DNA from: Gammaproteobacteria bacterium
GTDB lineage: Bacteria > Pseudomonadota > Gammaproteobacteria > Arenicellales > Arenicellaceae
NCBI GenBank assembly: GCA_022447525.1
Contig: JAKVBA010000003.1
Location: 1 to 43,335, forward strand
Direction: 5' to 3'
Length of the DNA: 43,335 bases
This document shows positions 36,604 to 43,335 of the stretch, one piece after another. Below the pieces are notes generated by a model, which saw only the letters and a list, made by a program, of their open reading frames with translations, was not told the origin of the DNA and searched no databases. Within the stretch, counting starts at the first letter, position 1. The number at the start of each line of letters is the position of its first letter. A program made the translations under genes and the position numbers.

Positions 36604-37977
36604 CTAAACCCTTCTTGTAAAGAAGTTTGAAAACGACTGTCTAGCGATTGATCTCCCAGCCTTCATGGCTTGGGTATGATCTAGCTCCCAATGCACGCCA
36701 CCATATAAGCGGCTCATGCCGTTTTCCTCGGCGATTTGATCCAAGCTGTACCAGCGCCTAACTATATTTCTCAGCTGCGGCCAGATAACTAAATCAGGTG
36801 ACTGTCCTGTAATATCTATCTTGTCAGTATCGATGATGAGTTTGATTAATTCCGTACCCGCGGCACCGAACGTTGAATGACCAGATGTATAAGCGGGAAA
36901 GGAAGGAGTTGGAATATAACTACGCCAGTCAGGCTGTAATGTGACTTCAGCGGAGGCATTATTAAACTGAGCCGCTCTCTGACGAATCGCGCTTTCTGGT
37001 CTGAGAATATCATGATGGTATTTGCTGTCCCAAGCTGAGATTGAGGCATCACACTGTGTCATGCCAATCAATGCGAAGTACTTTGCCAGCTCAATAAAAT
37101 CAAAACTTCTATCCTGTAAAATTTGCATTGCCAGATAGATAAAATGACCTGGTGGTGTAACTCCCCAAGGGCCGTCCTCCCAAAACAGCGCTATTTCGGA
37201 CTCATCCTCTGTTCTTTCTGTGCTGTCGGCACCGCCCAGAAGTCGAATTCGATTGAATTCATCCGCGAACTCTTGACTTCTAGGGTCATAAAAGTCGACG
37301 GCGCGAAACTGGTCCGAACTGCTCATTGTCCAAGGCTGAATTTGGCCGTGACCTGGAAACAGGCCTCGCTCGAAACTTCCAAAAGCAGGTCCAGGGTTGG
37401 CACTGTAAAAGGGTCCGGTAGGACTCCACTTCAATGTATCTTCGCGACGGCTATATCGATCAAAATAAAAATTAACTTCGCTCGGTTCAGAGCCATCATC
37501 ATTCCTGTGTCGAATAAGAGCTTTACCTACTTTTTTACCCCAACTAACCGCAGCTTGTTTTGCAGTCGAGTCAGCGAATTGATTTAGGAACCTTCTTTTT
37601 TCTAGCAAAAACGGTTGTTGAAAGACTTCGGCGGCCGCAGTGGCAAAGGCAACACCGTAGGCAATCTCAGGGTTGGCATCCTTTGGCCCTTCACCAATCT
37701 GGAAGTGTTCTGAAAAAGTCTGAGTAATGCCGTTGGCAGCTAGAAAACCCGCTACCATTGGCATGGCAAAATTATATGCAGCTCGCGGAGGCGTGATGCG
37801 CTGATCACGTACCTGTTGCAAAGCGGTATCTATCCAAAAAAATACGGTGTTTTGATTTTCAGGAAGAAGAAATTGACTAAGATATGAGTGCTTGCTGCCA
37901 TAAGGTTTAGTAGAGCATGCAGCTAAGTGCAGTAAAGAGATGCCGGCGGCACTCTTCAATAATTGTCTGCGATTCAT
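36604..37977 (-). CDS. Vanadium-dependent haloperoxidase / PAP2-fold lipoprotein
   Basis: A 457-residue protein of the vanadium haloperoxidase and PAP2 acid phosphatase superfamily. All oxyanion-binding residues of the fold are present. Lys319 and Arg326 lie in the KX6RP motif (KYHHDILRP). Ser365, Gly366 and His367 lie in TSGHS. Arg423 and His429 lie in SRLYGGVH. The N-terminus MNRRQLLK, followed by a hydrophobic stretch and LHLAAC, looks like a twin-arginine lipoprotein signal with lipidated Cys21. The same site can bind vanadate (halide oxidation) or phosphate (hydrolysis), so the reaction cannot be settled from sequence. The bacterial VHPO-like length and Trp/Tyr-rich body favour the haloperoxidase branch. 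No Shine-Dalgarno sequence precedes the ATG. Co-transcribed with the barrel gene. Confidence 0.87.
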   Translation of the reverse strand: MNRRQLLKSAAGISLLHLAACSTKPYGSKHSYLSQFLLPENQNTVFFWIDTALQQVRDQRITPPRAAYNFAMPMVAGFLAANGITQTFSEHFQIGEGPKDANPEIAYGVAFATAAAEVFQQPFLLEKRRFLNQFADSTAKQAAVSWGKKVGKALIRHRNDDGSEPSEVNFYFDRYSRREDTLKWSPTGPFYSANPGPAFGSFERGLFPGHGQIQPWTMSSSDQFRAVDFYDPRSQEFADEFNRIRLLGGADSTERTEDESEIALFWEDGPWGVTPPGHFIYLAMQILQDRSFDFIELAKYFALIGMTQCDASISAWDSKYHHDILRPESAIRQRAAQFNNASAEVTLQPDWRSYIPTPSFPAYTSGHSTFGAAGTELIKLIIDTDKIDITGQSPDLVIWPQLRNIVRRWYSLDQIAEENGMSRLYGGVHWELDHTQAMKAGRSIARQSFSNFFTRRV

Positions 37978-38035
37978 GTTGTTATGTTAGGGCTCAGTTA
38001 AGATATATTCTGCAGTTGAATTGCATGGTCCGATG

Positions 38036-38041
38036 ATTATA
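38036..38041 (-). promoter_or_regulatory. Candidate -10 box upstream of haloperoxidase-like gene
   Basis: On the minus strand 38041-38036 reads TATAAT, a consensus -10, about 59 bases before the ATG at 37977 and after the end of the SDR gene. The hexamer 17 bases upstream (GATGCG) is a poor -35. It suggests separate transcription from the SDR gene. Confidence 0.35.
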
Positions 38042-38105
38042 CCGCTCACTACTGCAATCGCATCAGTTTATAGTACCTAAACCGAACTTACCAATACCCA
38101 ACTTG

Positions 38106-38774
38106 TTACCAGCTAATTTCGGTTCCGTCCCAGTTAAGAAATTGGCCTGTTCTGCTTGGTTCTAATCCATTGATAATGTTAATGATTCTCTCTGCGGATT
38201 GCTCAGGGCTGTAATACTTGTCTTTTGCTACTCCTGCAGCAAATGGTCTGGAGAGATTGCCTTGGGTGGTGCCTGGGTGGATTGCGCAAATCGAAAGATT
38301 TTTGTTTGTCCTTGATAATTCGATTGAAGCGGTTTTGATCATCATATTTAGCGCGGCCTTAGAGCTTCGGTAGCCGTACCAGCCCCCTAGCTTGTTGTCG
38401 CTGATGCTACCTACCATTGCACTTAAAACGGCGAACTTTGATGGATATTGTTTGCTCAGGAGTCGGCTAAAAGCACTAACACACAAGGCGGGTATTATCG
38501 TATTGATCCTGAAATATTCTTCGAGGGCTTCGTGATTTAGTTGGCTTAGCCTTTTCTCAGGAGAAACAGTCGAATTGTGGAGTACTCCGATGCAGCAGAT
38601 TATTCTCTCGAAATCGCCAAAAGATCGCATCTCTTTGGCAATAGACGCGAGCGAAGGCTCACTGTAGTCAGTATCAGTTTGTGTTAATTTGTACACCGAG
38701 TGTGTATTTTCGAGCTGCGCTGCTATTTCGGCTCCGATGGTGCCGTTTGCGCCGATGACTAGTGCGTTTTTCAA
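38106..38774 (-). CDS. SDR family oxidoreductase (TTG start)
   Basis: A 222-residue short-chain dehydrogenase/reductase. The cofactor motif is GANGTIG at 8-14. The catalytic residues are Asn91 (FRINT), Ser118 (VLSAM) and Tyr135/Lys139 in YGYRSSKAA. HPGTTQGNLSRPF follows, as in the CsgA/C-factor-like branch. The substrate is unknown. The start is TTG at 38774, with GGAGAGGAG a few bases upstream and no better ATG in frame. It is transcribed in the same direction as the haloperoxidase-like gene 128 bases downstream and is divergent from hemE. Confidence 0.88.
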   Translation of the reverse strand: MKNALVIGANGTIGAEIAAQLENTHSVYKLTQTDTDYSEPSLASIAKEMRSFGDFERIICCIGVLHNSTVSPEKRLSQLNHEALEEYFRINTIIPALCVSAFSRLLSKQYPSKFAVLSAMVGSISDNKLGGWYGYRSSKAALNMMIKTASIELSRTNKNLSICAIHPGTTQGNLSRPFAAGVAKDKYYSPEQSAERIINIINGLEPSRTGQFLNWDGTEISW

Positions 38775-38925
38775 GTTAAACTCCTCTCCCTTTTAAATAT
38801 TGATTAAGGATTACATATCGATGGTGATTTAAAGGTCGTAGTATTCACCAGAGACGAGTTGTTTTAGCTATAAATTAATTCAGCCATTCAACGGAATTCT
38901 TGATCTAAGTTTGAAGTTTTGACGT

Positions 38926-38931
38926 TATACT
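38926..38931 (+). promoter_or_regulatory. Candidate -10 box directly before hemE
   Basis: TATACT at 38926-38931 ends 7 bases before the hemE ATG at 38939. Transcription would then begin at or next to the A of the ATG. There is no Shine-Dalgarno sequence, so a leaderless hemE mRNA is possible. No good -35 is seen at 16-18 bases; TTGATC lies 20 bases upstream. Confidence 0.35.
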
Positions 38932-38938
38932 TCGCGGC

Positions 38939-40015
38939 ATGAAAAATTTAAAGAACGATTTGTATTTACGCGCATTGCGCGGTGAGAAGGTAGAGAGAAC
39001 TCCAATCTGGGTTATGCGACAAGCTGGCCGATATTTACCAGAATATCGAGCTACTAGGAAGCAGGCCGGTGATTTTCTGACCTTGTGCAAAACTCCGGAG
39101 CTAGCGTGTGAGGTCACCATGCAGCCGATCGATCGATTTGGTTTGGATGCTGCGATTCTTTTCTCTGATATTTTAACCATACCAGATGCCATGGGTCTTG
39201 AGTTGGTATTGGAGGAGGGAATTGGACCTGTATTCAATAAGCCAATACGAAGCCAAGGCGACATTGACGCTTTGGGTGTGCCAGATGCGGAACAAGATTT
39301 GGGCTACGTTATGAACGCGATCAGAGTAATTCGGGGCGCGTTGGATGGCAGAGTGCCACTGATTGGTTTCACTGGCAGCCCCTGGACTCTGGCCAGTTAT
39401 ATGGTCGAAGGTAGTGGGAGTAAGGAATTTCGTCGAATCAAGGGGCTTATGTTTGAGTCTCCTGAGTCGGCTCATCAGTTACTGCAAATCGTAACTGATT
39501 CGGTAATTCAATACCTAAAAGCTCAAGTTGCGGCTGGTGCACAATCTTTGATGGTCTTCGATACCTGGGGTGGGATGCTCTCCACTCAAAACTATCAGAC
39601 TTTCTCGTTGGCTTACATGCAGCAAATTGTATCGGCGATAAAAAACGATGAAGCTTGCAATGGTGTTCCAATTGTATTGTTTACAAAAGGCGGTGGGCAA
39701 TGGCTTGAATCCATGGCCGACACTGGTTGCGATGGTTTAGGGCTCGATTGGACTGTTGATATCTCATCTGCAAAGCAGCGTGTCGGTGATCGGGTAGTAT
39801 TGCAAGGAAATATGGATCCGGTTGTGATGAATACCAGTCAGCAGCAGGTCGCAGACCATGCTCTTGAGGTTTTGCATGGCTACGGCCAACATCAAGCTCA
39901 AGATAAAGGGCATATTTTCAATCTTGGACATGGCATCCAACCTTTTGCTAAGCCAGAGAATATGCAAGCTTTGGTCGAGACAGTGCAACAACAAAGCGGT
40001 CAGTTTCACGAGTAA
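38939..40015 (+). CDS. hemE: Uroporphyrinogen decarboxylase
   Basis: Converts uroporphyrinogen III to coproporphyrinogen III in haem synthesis, in the cytoplasm. The 358-residue protein has both family signatures: TPIWVMRQAGRYLPEYR near residue 21, including the catalytic-site arginines, and GFTGSPWTLASYMVEG in the middle. FSDILTIPDAMG carries the conserved Asp. Full length. It lies 12 bases upstream of the phosphatase gene. In Pseudomonas it follows gltD; here accessory genes intervene. Confidence 0.97.
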   Translation: MKNLKNDLYLRALRGEKVERTPIWVMRQAGRYLPEYRATRKQAGDFLTLCKTPELACEVTMQPIDRFGLDAAILFSDILTIPDAMGLELVLEEGIGPVFNKPIRSQGDIDALGVPDAEQDLGYVMNAIRVIRGALDGRVPLIGFTGSPWTLASYMVEGSGSKEFRRIKGLMFESPESAHQLLQIVTDSVIQYLKAQVAAGAQSLMVFDTWGGMLSTQNYQTFSLAYMQQIVSAIKNDEACNGVPIVLFTKGGGQWLESMADTGCDGLGLDWTVDISSAKQRVGDRVVLQGNMDPVVMNTSQQQVADHALEVLHGYGQHQAQDKGHIFNLGHGIQPFAKPENMQALVETVQQQSGQFHE

Positions 40016-40027
40016 GTAGGCCGTCGA

Positions 40028-40498
40028 ATGATCAATTTTAGTCGTATCGAGACCGATTTATTTGTAGGTAGCGCCCCCCAGTCTGAATTAGACGCTTCAC
40101 GTTTAGCGCAGATGAAAATCAGCGCCGTCGTTTCTCTACAAAGCGATGCTGACATAAAGGCACACAAAATAGATTGGCAACAGCTTCAGCAGGCATATAC
40201 TGCGGCTGGTATATCCGCTCACAGATTTCCAATTATCGATTTCGATGAGGTTGATTTAGGAAGACGTTTACCAGAACCAGTAAAGAGCCTCAACAAACTA
40301 TTGGCTGTTGGTCATAGAGTGTACGTTCACTGTAATGCTGGTATCTGTCGAGCCCCGGCAACAGTATTAACGTATTTCTGTCATTACAGAGGGATGAGTG
40401 TTGATGAGGGCCTAGCTAAGCTTAGACAAGAGCGCCCTCAGGTTCATCCTTACATCAGTGCCGTTGAATTAGCCCTGGAGGCACTTGGCTCCAACTAA
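40028..40498 (+). CDS. Dual-specificity protein phosphatase family protein
   Basis: A 156-residue soluble cysteine phosphatase. The active-site loop is HCNAGICRAPAT, with nucleophile Cys102 and Arg108 (CX5R). Asp71 or Asp73 in IIDFDEVD is the likely general acid. The residue after the arginine is Ala rather than the usual Ser/Thr. This signature is close to the CXAGXGR loop of glucan phosphatases such as laforin and SEX4, but no carbohydrate-binding domain is present. The substrate could be phosphoprotein, phospholipid or phosphoglucan. It starts 12 bases after hemE, so the two are co-transcribed; a functional link is not evident. Confidence 0.85.
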   Translation: MINFSRIETDLFVGSAPQSELDASRLAQMKISAVVSLQSDADIKAHKIDWQQLQQAYTAAGISAHRFPIIDFDEVDLGRRLPEPVKSLNKLLAVGHRVYVHCNAGICRAPATVLTYFCHYRGMSVDEGLAKLRQERPQVHPYISAVELALEALGSN

Positions 40499-40522
40499 AC
40501 AGCTCGTTTATTGAGCAGCAAT

Positions 40523-40816
40523 CTAAGTGCATGATTGCATGATAGATAATTCCGGTGGAGCTGCCAAAAGAGGCCCAAGCTCATTCCCAATCGAGCGGAA
40601 ATGCTCAGTTTCTCTGTGAGCTTCGAGTGCTGCTTGATCAACATAACTCTCCAGTACCACATAAGTATCTGGTTCTTCGCTATGTTTATAAATTTTGTAA
40701 AACTCACAACCGTCTTCATGCTGGTTTACCTCCGTCGCAAGACGAGCAAAGGCTGCCTCGAAGGTTTGATTTTTTCCGGGTTTAATTACTAATTTTGCGG
40801 TTACGCCAATTGCCAT
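40523..40816 (-). CDS. Putative quinol monooxygenase (ABM domain)
   Basis: A 97-residue dimeric alpha/beta-barrel (ABM) protein like YgiN. It shows MAIGVTAKLVIKPGKNQTFEAAF, a CEFYKIYKHSEEPDTYVVLESYVDQ strand pair and the AHRETEHFRSIG helix with its conserved histidines. Family members oxidise quinols or other small aromatics without added cofactor; the substrate here is unknown. GAGGAGG lies upstream of the ATG. It is convergent with the phosphatase gene, with only 24 bases between them, and lies downstream of the glutathione transferase on the same strand. Confidence 0.87.
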   Translation of the reverse strand: MAIGVTAKLVIKPGKNQTFEAAFARLATEVNQHEDGCEFYKIYKHSEEPDTYVVLESYVDQAALEAHRETEHFRSIGNELGPLLAAPPELSIMQSCT

Positions 40817-40866
40817 TTTCTAGCCTCCTCAGAAATTTCGTGTTTTGAACCAGGTGTTTTAAGTTT

Positions 40867-41502
40867 TTAGCAGAAATCTAGTGCCCTTTTTGCCGCTGGT
40901 CTGGAGTACATCGTGTCGCGATAGTCTAGGTACACTTTAGGAACGTCAAATTTAAATCGATCAGCCCAGTTAAATGTTTGTGCTAATAGTATGTCTGCAA
41001 AACTGAACTCGTTCCCTAAGGCAAAGCCTCCTTGTTGGTTTGGTGATGCTGTGACTGCGCAGAGACTTGGGAGAGTATTAAGTGCTTTCTGGAACTCCCA
41101 TTTCGCTGTTGCTAGCACCTCTGGAACCCTGTATTCCGCTGGTATTGCAAACTTATGTTTGCCAGTCGTCCACAACGGTTGTTCCAATTCGGTCAGTACG
41201 AAAAATGCCAATTCATCGTATTTTGCCCTGTCTTGAGGTGCCTGTGGAATGAACGATTTGTCAGTGCATGCATTGATGTAATTTACGATCGCTGCACTTT
41301 CAATCAATACAAAATCGTTGTGTACCAAAGTCGGTACCTTTCCCTGTGTATTGAGTTTCAAATAGGTAGGAGATTTGCTGCCATCGTCTTCTGCGCTGGC
41401 GAAATCTAAGTTCACAAAATTGTAATCCAATTTGGCTTCTTCCAGGGCCCAAAGACATCTGAATGAACGAGAGTGCCCCATTCCATAAAGCGTCATCGTC
41501 AT
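40867..41502 (-). CDS. Glutathione S-transferase family protein
   Basis: A 211-residue cytoplasmic protein. The thioredoxin-like N-terminal domain (about 1-80) begins LYGMGHSRSFRCLWALEEA and has the cis-proline GKVPTLV and the glutathione-binding ESAAI motif. The helical C-terminal domain contains FSFADILLAQTFNW with the conserved Asp. The residue near the glutathione sulphur is Ser10 or Ser12 within GHSRSFR. The substrate is unknown. GGAG lies upstream of ATG 41502. It begins 2 bases after the tesA stop codon, so it is co-transcribed with tesA. Confidence 0.9.
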   Translation of the reverse strand: MTMTLYGMGHSRSFRCLWALEEAKLDYNFVNLDFASAEDDGSKSPTYLKLNTQGKVPTLVHNDFVLIESAAIVNYINACTDKSFIPQAPQDRAKYDELAFFVLTELEQPLWTTGKHKFAIPAEYRVPEVLATAKWEFQKALNTLPSLCAVTASPNQQGGFALGNEFSFADILLAQTFNWADRFKFDVPKVYLDYRDTMYSRPAAKRALDFC

Positions 41503-41504
41503 TT

Positions 41505-42155
41505 TTATTTCTCCAAAAAATTGTTGTCCAGTAAAAAATTAATAACAAGGTCTTTGATGATTGGCTGTGTGATCTCGGTTGGGTGTAAGCCATCTTCCTG
41601 AATAAAACCGGGAGTCTCGACAAAGCTCGGTTGGTATAAATCCAAGAGAGGAATTGTGTGTTCTTCAGCAAGCTCAAAATAGACTTCGCGAAAGCTGTCT
41701 ATGTATCTCGGGCCATGAGTTGGAGGCAAGCTGATAGCAGCAAGCACCAATTCAGCCCCGGAAGTTTTGGTCGCCACGATCATTTTTTCAAGATTCTTTT
41801 TTAGCAACTCTGTCGAATAGCCACGAAGACCATCATTTGCACCAAGCTCCAAAATTACCAAATCTGGCGCTATTTCTTCCAAGGTGATTTTGAGTCGAGC
41901 TAGTCCGCCGGAGCTCGTTTCTCCGGAGATGCTCGCGTTAGTGACTTTAAGATCATGATCCGCTGTGGTTGCAAGCAAATTAACCCATCCTTTTTCTTCG
42001 TCCATGCCATACGCGGCACTCAAGCTATCGCCGTAAACTAATATATGTTTGGCGGAGGCCTCGAAACTACTGAACAGAACAATTAGCAATGTGGTCGCGA
42101 CAAATCTGAAGCGTAGTTTTAATGTGAATAAATTGAAAAGTCGTTTGAGTATCAT
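41505..42155 (-). CDS. tesA: Arylesterase / multifunctional acyl-CoA thioesterase I (GDSL)
   Basis: A periplasmic SGNH hydrolase of about 216 residues. A signal peptide runs to FEASAK. Catalytic blocks follow: VYGDSLSAAYGM with nucleophile Ser44, GETSSGGLARL, LGANDGLRG with the oxyanion Asn, and DGLHPT carrying the Asp and His. It hydrolyses thioesters, aryl esters or lysophospholipids in related bacteria. I place the start at ATG 42155 because AAGAGA is upstream and the signal peptide then begins properly; an in-frame ATG at 42224 would add 23 residues of no visible meaning. It is divergent from ybbA, as in E. coli. Confidence 0.93.
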   Translation of the reverse strand: MILKRLFNLFTLKLRFRFVATTLLIVLFSSFEASAKHILVYGDSLSAAYGMDEEKGWVNLLATTADHDLKVTNASISGETSSGGLARLKITLEEIAPDLVILELGANDGLRGYSTELLKKNLEKMIVATKTSGAELVLAAISLPPTHGPRYIDSFREVYFELAEEHTIPLLDLYQPSFVETPGFIQEDGLHPTEITQPIIKDLVINFLLDNNFLEK

Positions 42156-42325
42156 AACGTGTCTCTTTGAATGCTTGGTCTTTGAGATTTTGCCCCTATC
42201 AAATAGAACTAAGTTGTTACACATCAGGCGGCAAGGCGATGGCGTTCAAGTTCTAAACGCCGAATTAACATACCCGTATGGCCTTGGTAACATTAATCAC
42301 AGTCCGACTAAATCTAATTATATAA

Positions 42326-43036
42326 ATGTCCGAAACTATTTTACGTGTACGTTCTGTTAATAAGACCGTTAATACCGCAGATCAAGAGTTAACGATATTA
42401 CAAGATATCAATTTTGACCTGGAAGCTGGCCAAAGTCTTGCAATTGTTGGGCCTTCAGGGGCAGGTAAGTCAACATTGTTGGGGTTGTTAGCTGGGTTGG
42501 ATGAGCCCAGCAGTGGGGATATATGGCTGGCAGACCACAAAATCACCGATATGAACGAAGAAAGCCGAGCAAGTGTTCGTGCGGAATTAGTCGGCTTCGT
42601 ATTTCAAACCTTTCAACTGCTCGGAAGTTTGACGGCCCTAGAAAATGTCGCTTTGCCAATGGAACTTGCTGGGACCAAAAATGCTCAAGATAGGGCGAAA
42701 GAATATCTTGCCAAGGTTGGTCTGGCTCAAAGGACCAGTCATTATCCCAAGCAACTTTCTGGTGGAGAGCAACAGCGTGTTGCCGTTGCTAGAGCTTTTG
42801 CATGTGCGCCAAAGCTATTATTCGCCGATGAACCAACGGGTAATCTCGATCAAGCTACAGGAGCCAAAATATCCGATCTGTTGTTTGAGCTTAATGAACA
42901 AGCTGATACTACATTGATTCTAGTCACGCATGAGCAACGGTTAGCAGAGCGCTGTCAAACCACAATAACAATAGATGGTGGTCGGTTAACTAAAACCAGT
43001 GCTAGCCGACTCTTATTGACGCGGGCGAGTGCATGA
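42326..43036 (+). CDS. ybbA: ABC transporter ATP-binding protein YbbA
   Basis: The ATPase of a MacB/LolD-type ABC system. The 236-residue protein has Walker [10 protein letters not shown] at 42-50, the Q-loop VFQTFQLL, the signature [14 protein letters not shown], Walker [13 protein letters not shown] and a VTHE switch histidine. Its position opposite tesA and its overlap with the permease gene (ATGA, 4 bases) identify YbbA of the YbbAP pair. The substrate is not established; release of lipid or hydrophobic compounds has been proposed for the family. No Shine-Dalgarno sequence precedes the ATG; TAATTATATAA sits directly before it. Confidence 0.94.
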   Translation: MSETILRVRSVNKTVNTADQELTILQDINFDLEAGQSLAIVGPSGAGKSTLLGLLAGLDEPSSGDIWLADHKITDMNEESRASVRAELVGFVFQTFQLLGSLTALENVALPMELAGTKNAQDRAKEYLAKVGLAQRTSHYPKQLSGGEQQRVAVARAFACAPKLLFADEPTGNLDQATGAKISDLLFELNEQADTTLILVTHEQRLAERCQTTITIDGGRLTKTSASRLLLTRASA

Positions 43037-43335
43037 ATTTTGTAGATATAAAGCTGCTGTATCGTGATTGGCGCGGTGGGCAGTTAAACCTCGTTGTATC
43101 CGCGTTGATTTTGGCCGTAACGGTGGTAACTGCGGTCAGTTTGTTCGCCGATAGAGTCGAACGTGGGATCGTACAGCAGATCAGTGCATTTTTAGCCGCT
43201 GACTTAGCAGTCAGAGGAAATATCAAGATCGATGACAGGTACAGTCAAGCTGCAGAGCGGTTTGGCATAGAGCAGGCTCAAACGACCTCTTTCGGCTCAA
43301 TGGTTTTTGCTGGAGATAAAAATCATCTAGCGGCT
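43033..43335 (+). CDS. ybbP: ABC transporter permease YbbP, N-terminal part (runs off window)
   Basis: The first 101 codons of an FtsX-like permease. The cytoplasmic start [19 protein letters not shown] is followed by a membrane helix (LVVSALILAVTVVTAVSLFA, about 20-39) and the beginning of a periplasmic region with DRVERGIVQQISAFLAADL. This matches the start of YbbP. The ATG overlaps the ybbA stop codon, so translation is coupled. The frame is open to the last base of the window and the gene is therefore incomplete at its 3' end. Confidence 0.9.
   Translation, partial: MNFVDIKLLYRDWRGGQLNLVVSALILAVTVVTAVSLFADRVERGIVQQISAFLAADLAVRGNIKIDDRYSQAAERFGIEQAQTTSFGSMVFAGDKNHLAA

Noticed and set aside
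37123-37587. Plus-strand open frame inside the VHPO-like gene (154 codons)
   Set aside because: Overlaps a gene with all catalytic residues intact and shows no family features of its own.
32225-38938. Insertion as a mobile genomic island
   Set aside because: No integrase, transposase, tRNA or flanking direct repeats seen; gene order differs from Pseudomonas but the mechanism cannot be inferred.
40502-40516. Small hairpin GCTC/GAGC between the phosphatase and ABM genes
   Set aside because: Four-base stem without T-run; too weak to call a terminator although the genes are convergent.
42156-42224. N-terminal extension of TesA from ATG 42224
   Set aside because: It would place 23 polar residues before the signal peptide; ATG 42155 has a ribosome site and a normal signal.
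42284-42324. TTGGTA and TATATA as a ybbA promoter
   Set aside because: They are 29 bases apart, too far for a sigma-70 promoter.

Overview
The window is a chromosomal segment from a Gram-negative gammaproteobacterium outside the enteric group. The evidence is gene order. The blocks def-fmt-rsmB-trkA, dprA-smg-topA, mrcA/pilMNOPQ-aroK, gltBD, hemE and tesA/ybbA-ybbP are arranged as in Pseudomonas-like and marine gammaproteobacteria. Base composition looks moderate (mid-40s % GC by eye, not computed). A marine lineage is a guess. No tRNA, rRNA, CRISPR array, insertion sequence, integrase or clear prophage gene was found.

Layout. (1) 129-470: a DUF2853 gene. It meets, at a bidirectional terminator, a minus-strand eight-gene operon (588-10468) reading def, fmt, rsmB, DUF4390, ntrY, ntrX, trkA, trkH: protein N-terminal processing, tRNA and rRNA modification, a two-component system and potassium uptake. 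(2) 10469-11043: a divergent non-coding region with a probable broken HTH-regulator fragment. (3) 11053-16976: LysM protein, dprA, smg, topA on the plus strand. (4) 17063-19834: PBP1A on the minus strand, divergent from pilM-N-O-P-Q (19975-25124), the type IV pilus alignment complex and secretin, then aroK. aroB and the SPOR gene usually found next are absent. (5) A 491-base gap with a good promoter and a long leader, then gltB-gltD. (6) 32225-38774: an accessory segment lying where hemE would follow gltD in Pseudomonas. It holds a possible 46-residue membrane peptide, an ExeM/NucH extracellular nuclease, an outer-membrane barrel, a vanadium-haloperoxidase/PAP2-fold lipoprotein and an SDR enzyme. 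(7) 38939-43335: hemE, a dual-specificity phosphatase, a monooxygenase-like ABM protein, a glutathione transferase, tesA, and divergent ybbA with the start of ybbP running off the window.

Most genes are housekeeping. The most unusual readings are: an NtrX that keeps receiver and Fis DNA-binding domains but has lost the GAFTGA loop, the Walker B aspartate and one arginine finger; the nuclease / barrel / PAP2-fold segment, which could be a phosphate-scavenging or oxidative surface module; a small phosphatase with a glucan-phosphatase-like CNAGICRAPA signature; a roughly 350-base gltB leader; and several genes without a Shine-Dalgarno sequence that may have leaderless mRNAs. Competence-linked functions (DprA, the pilus secretin complex and an extracellular DNase) also share the window. 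No single locus can be called a new defence or mobile system from sequence alone.
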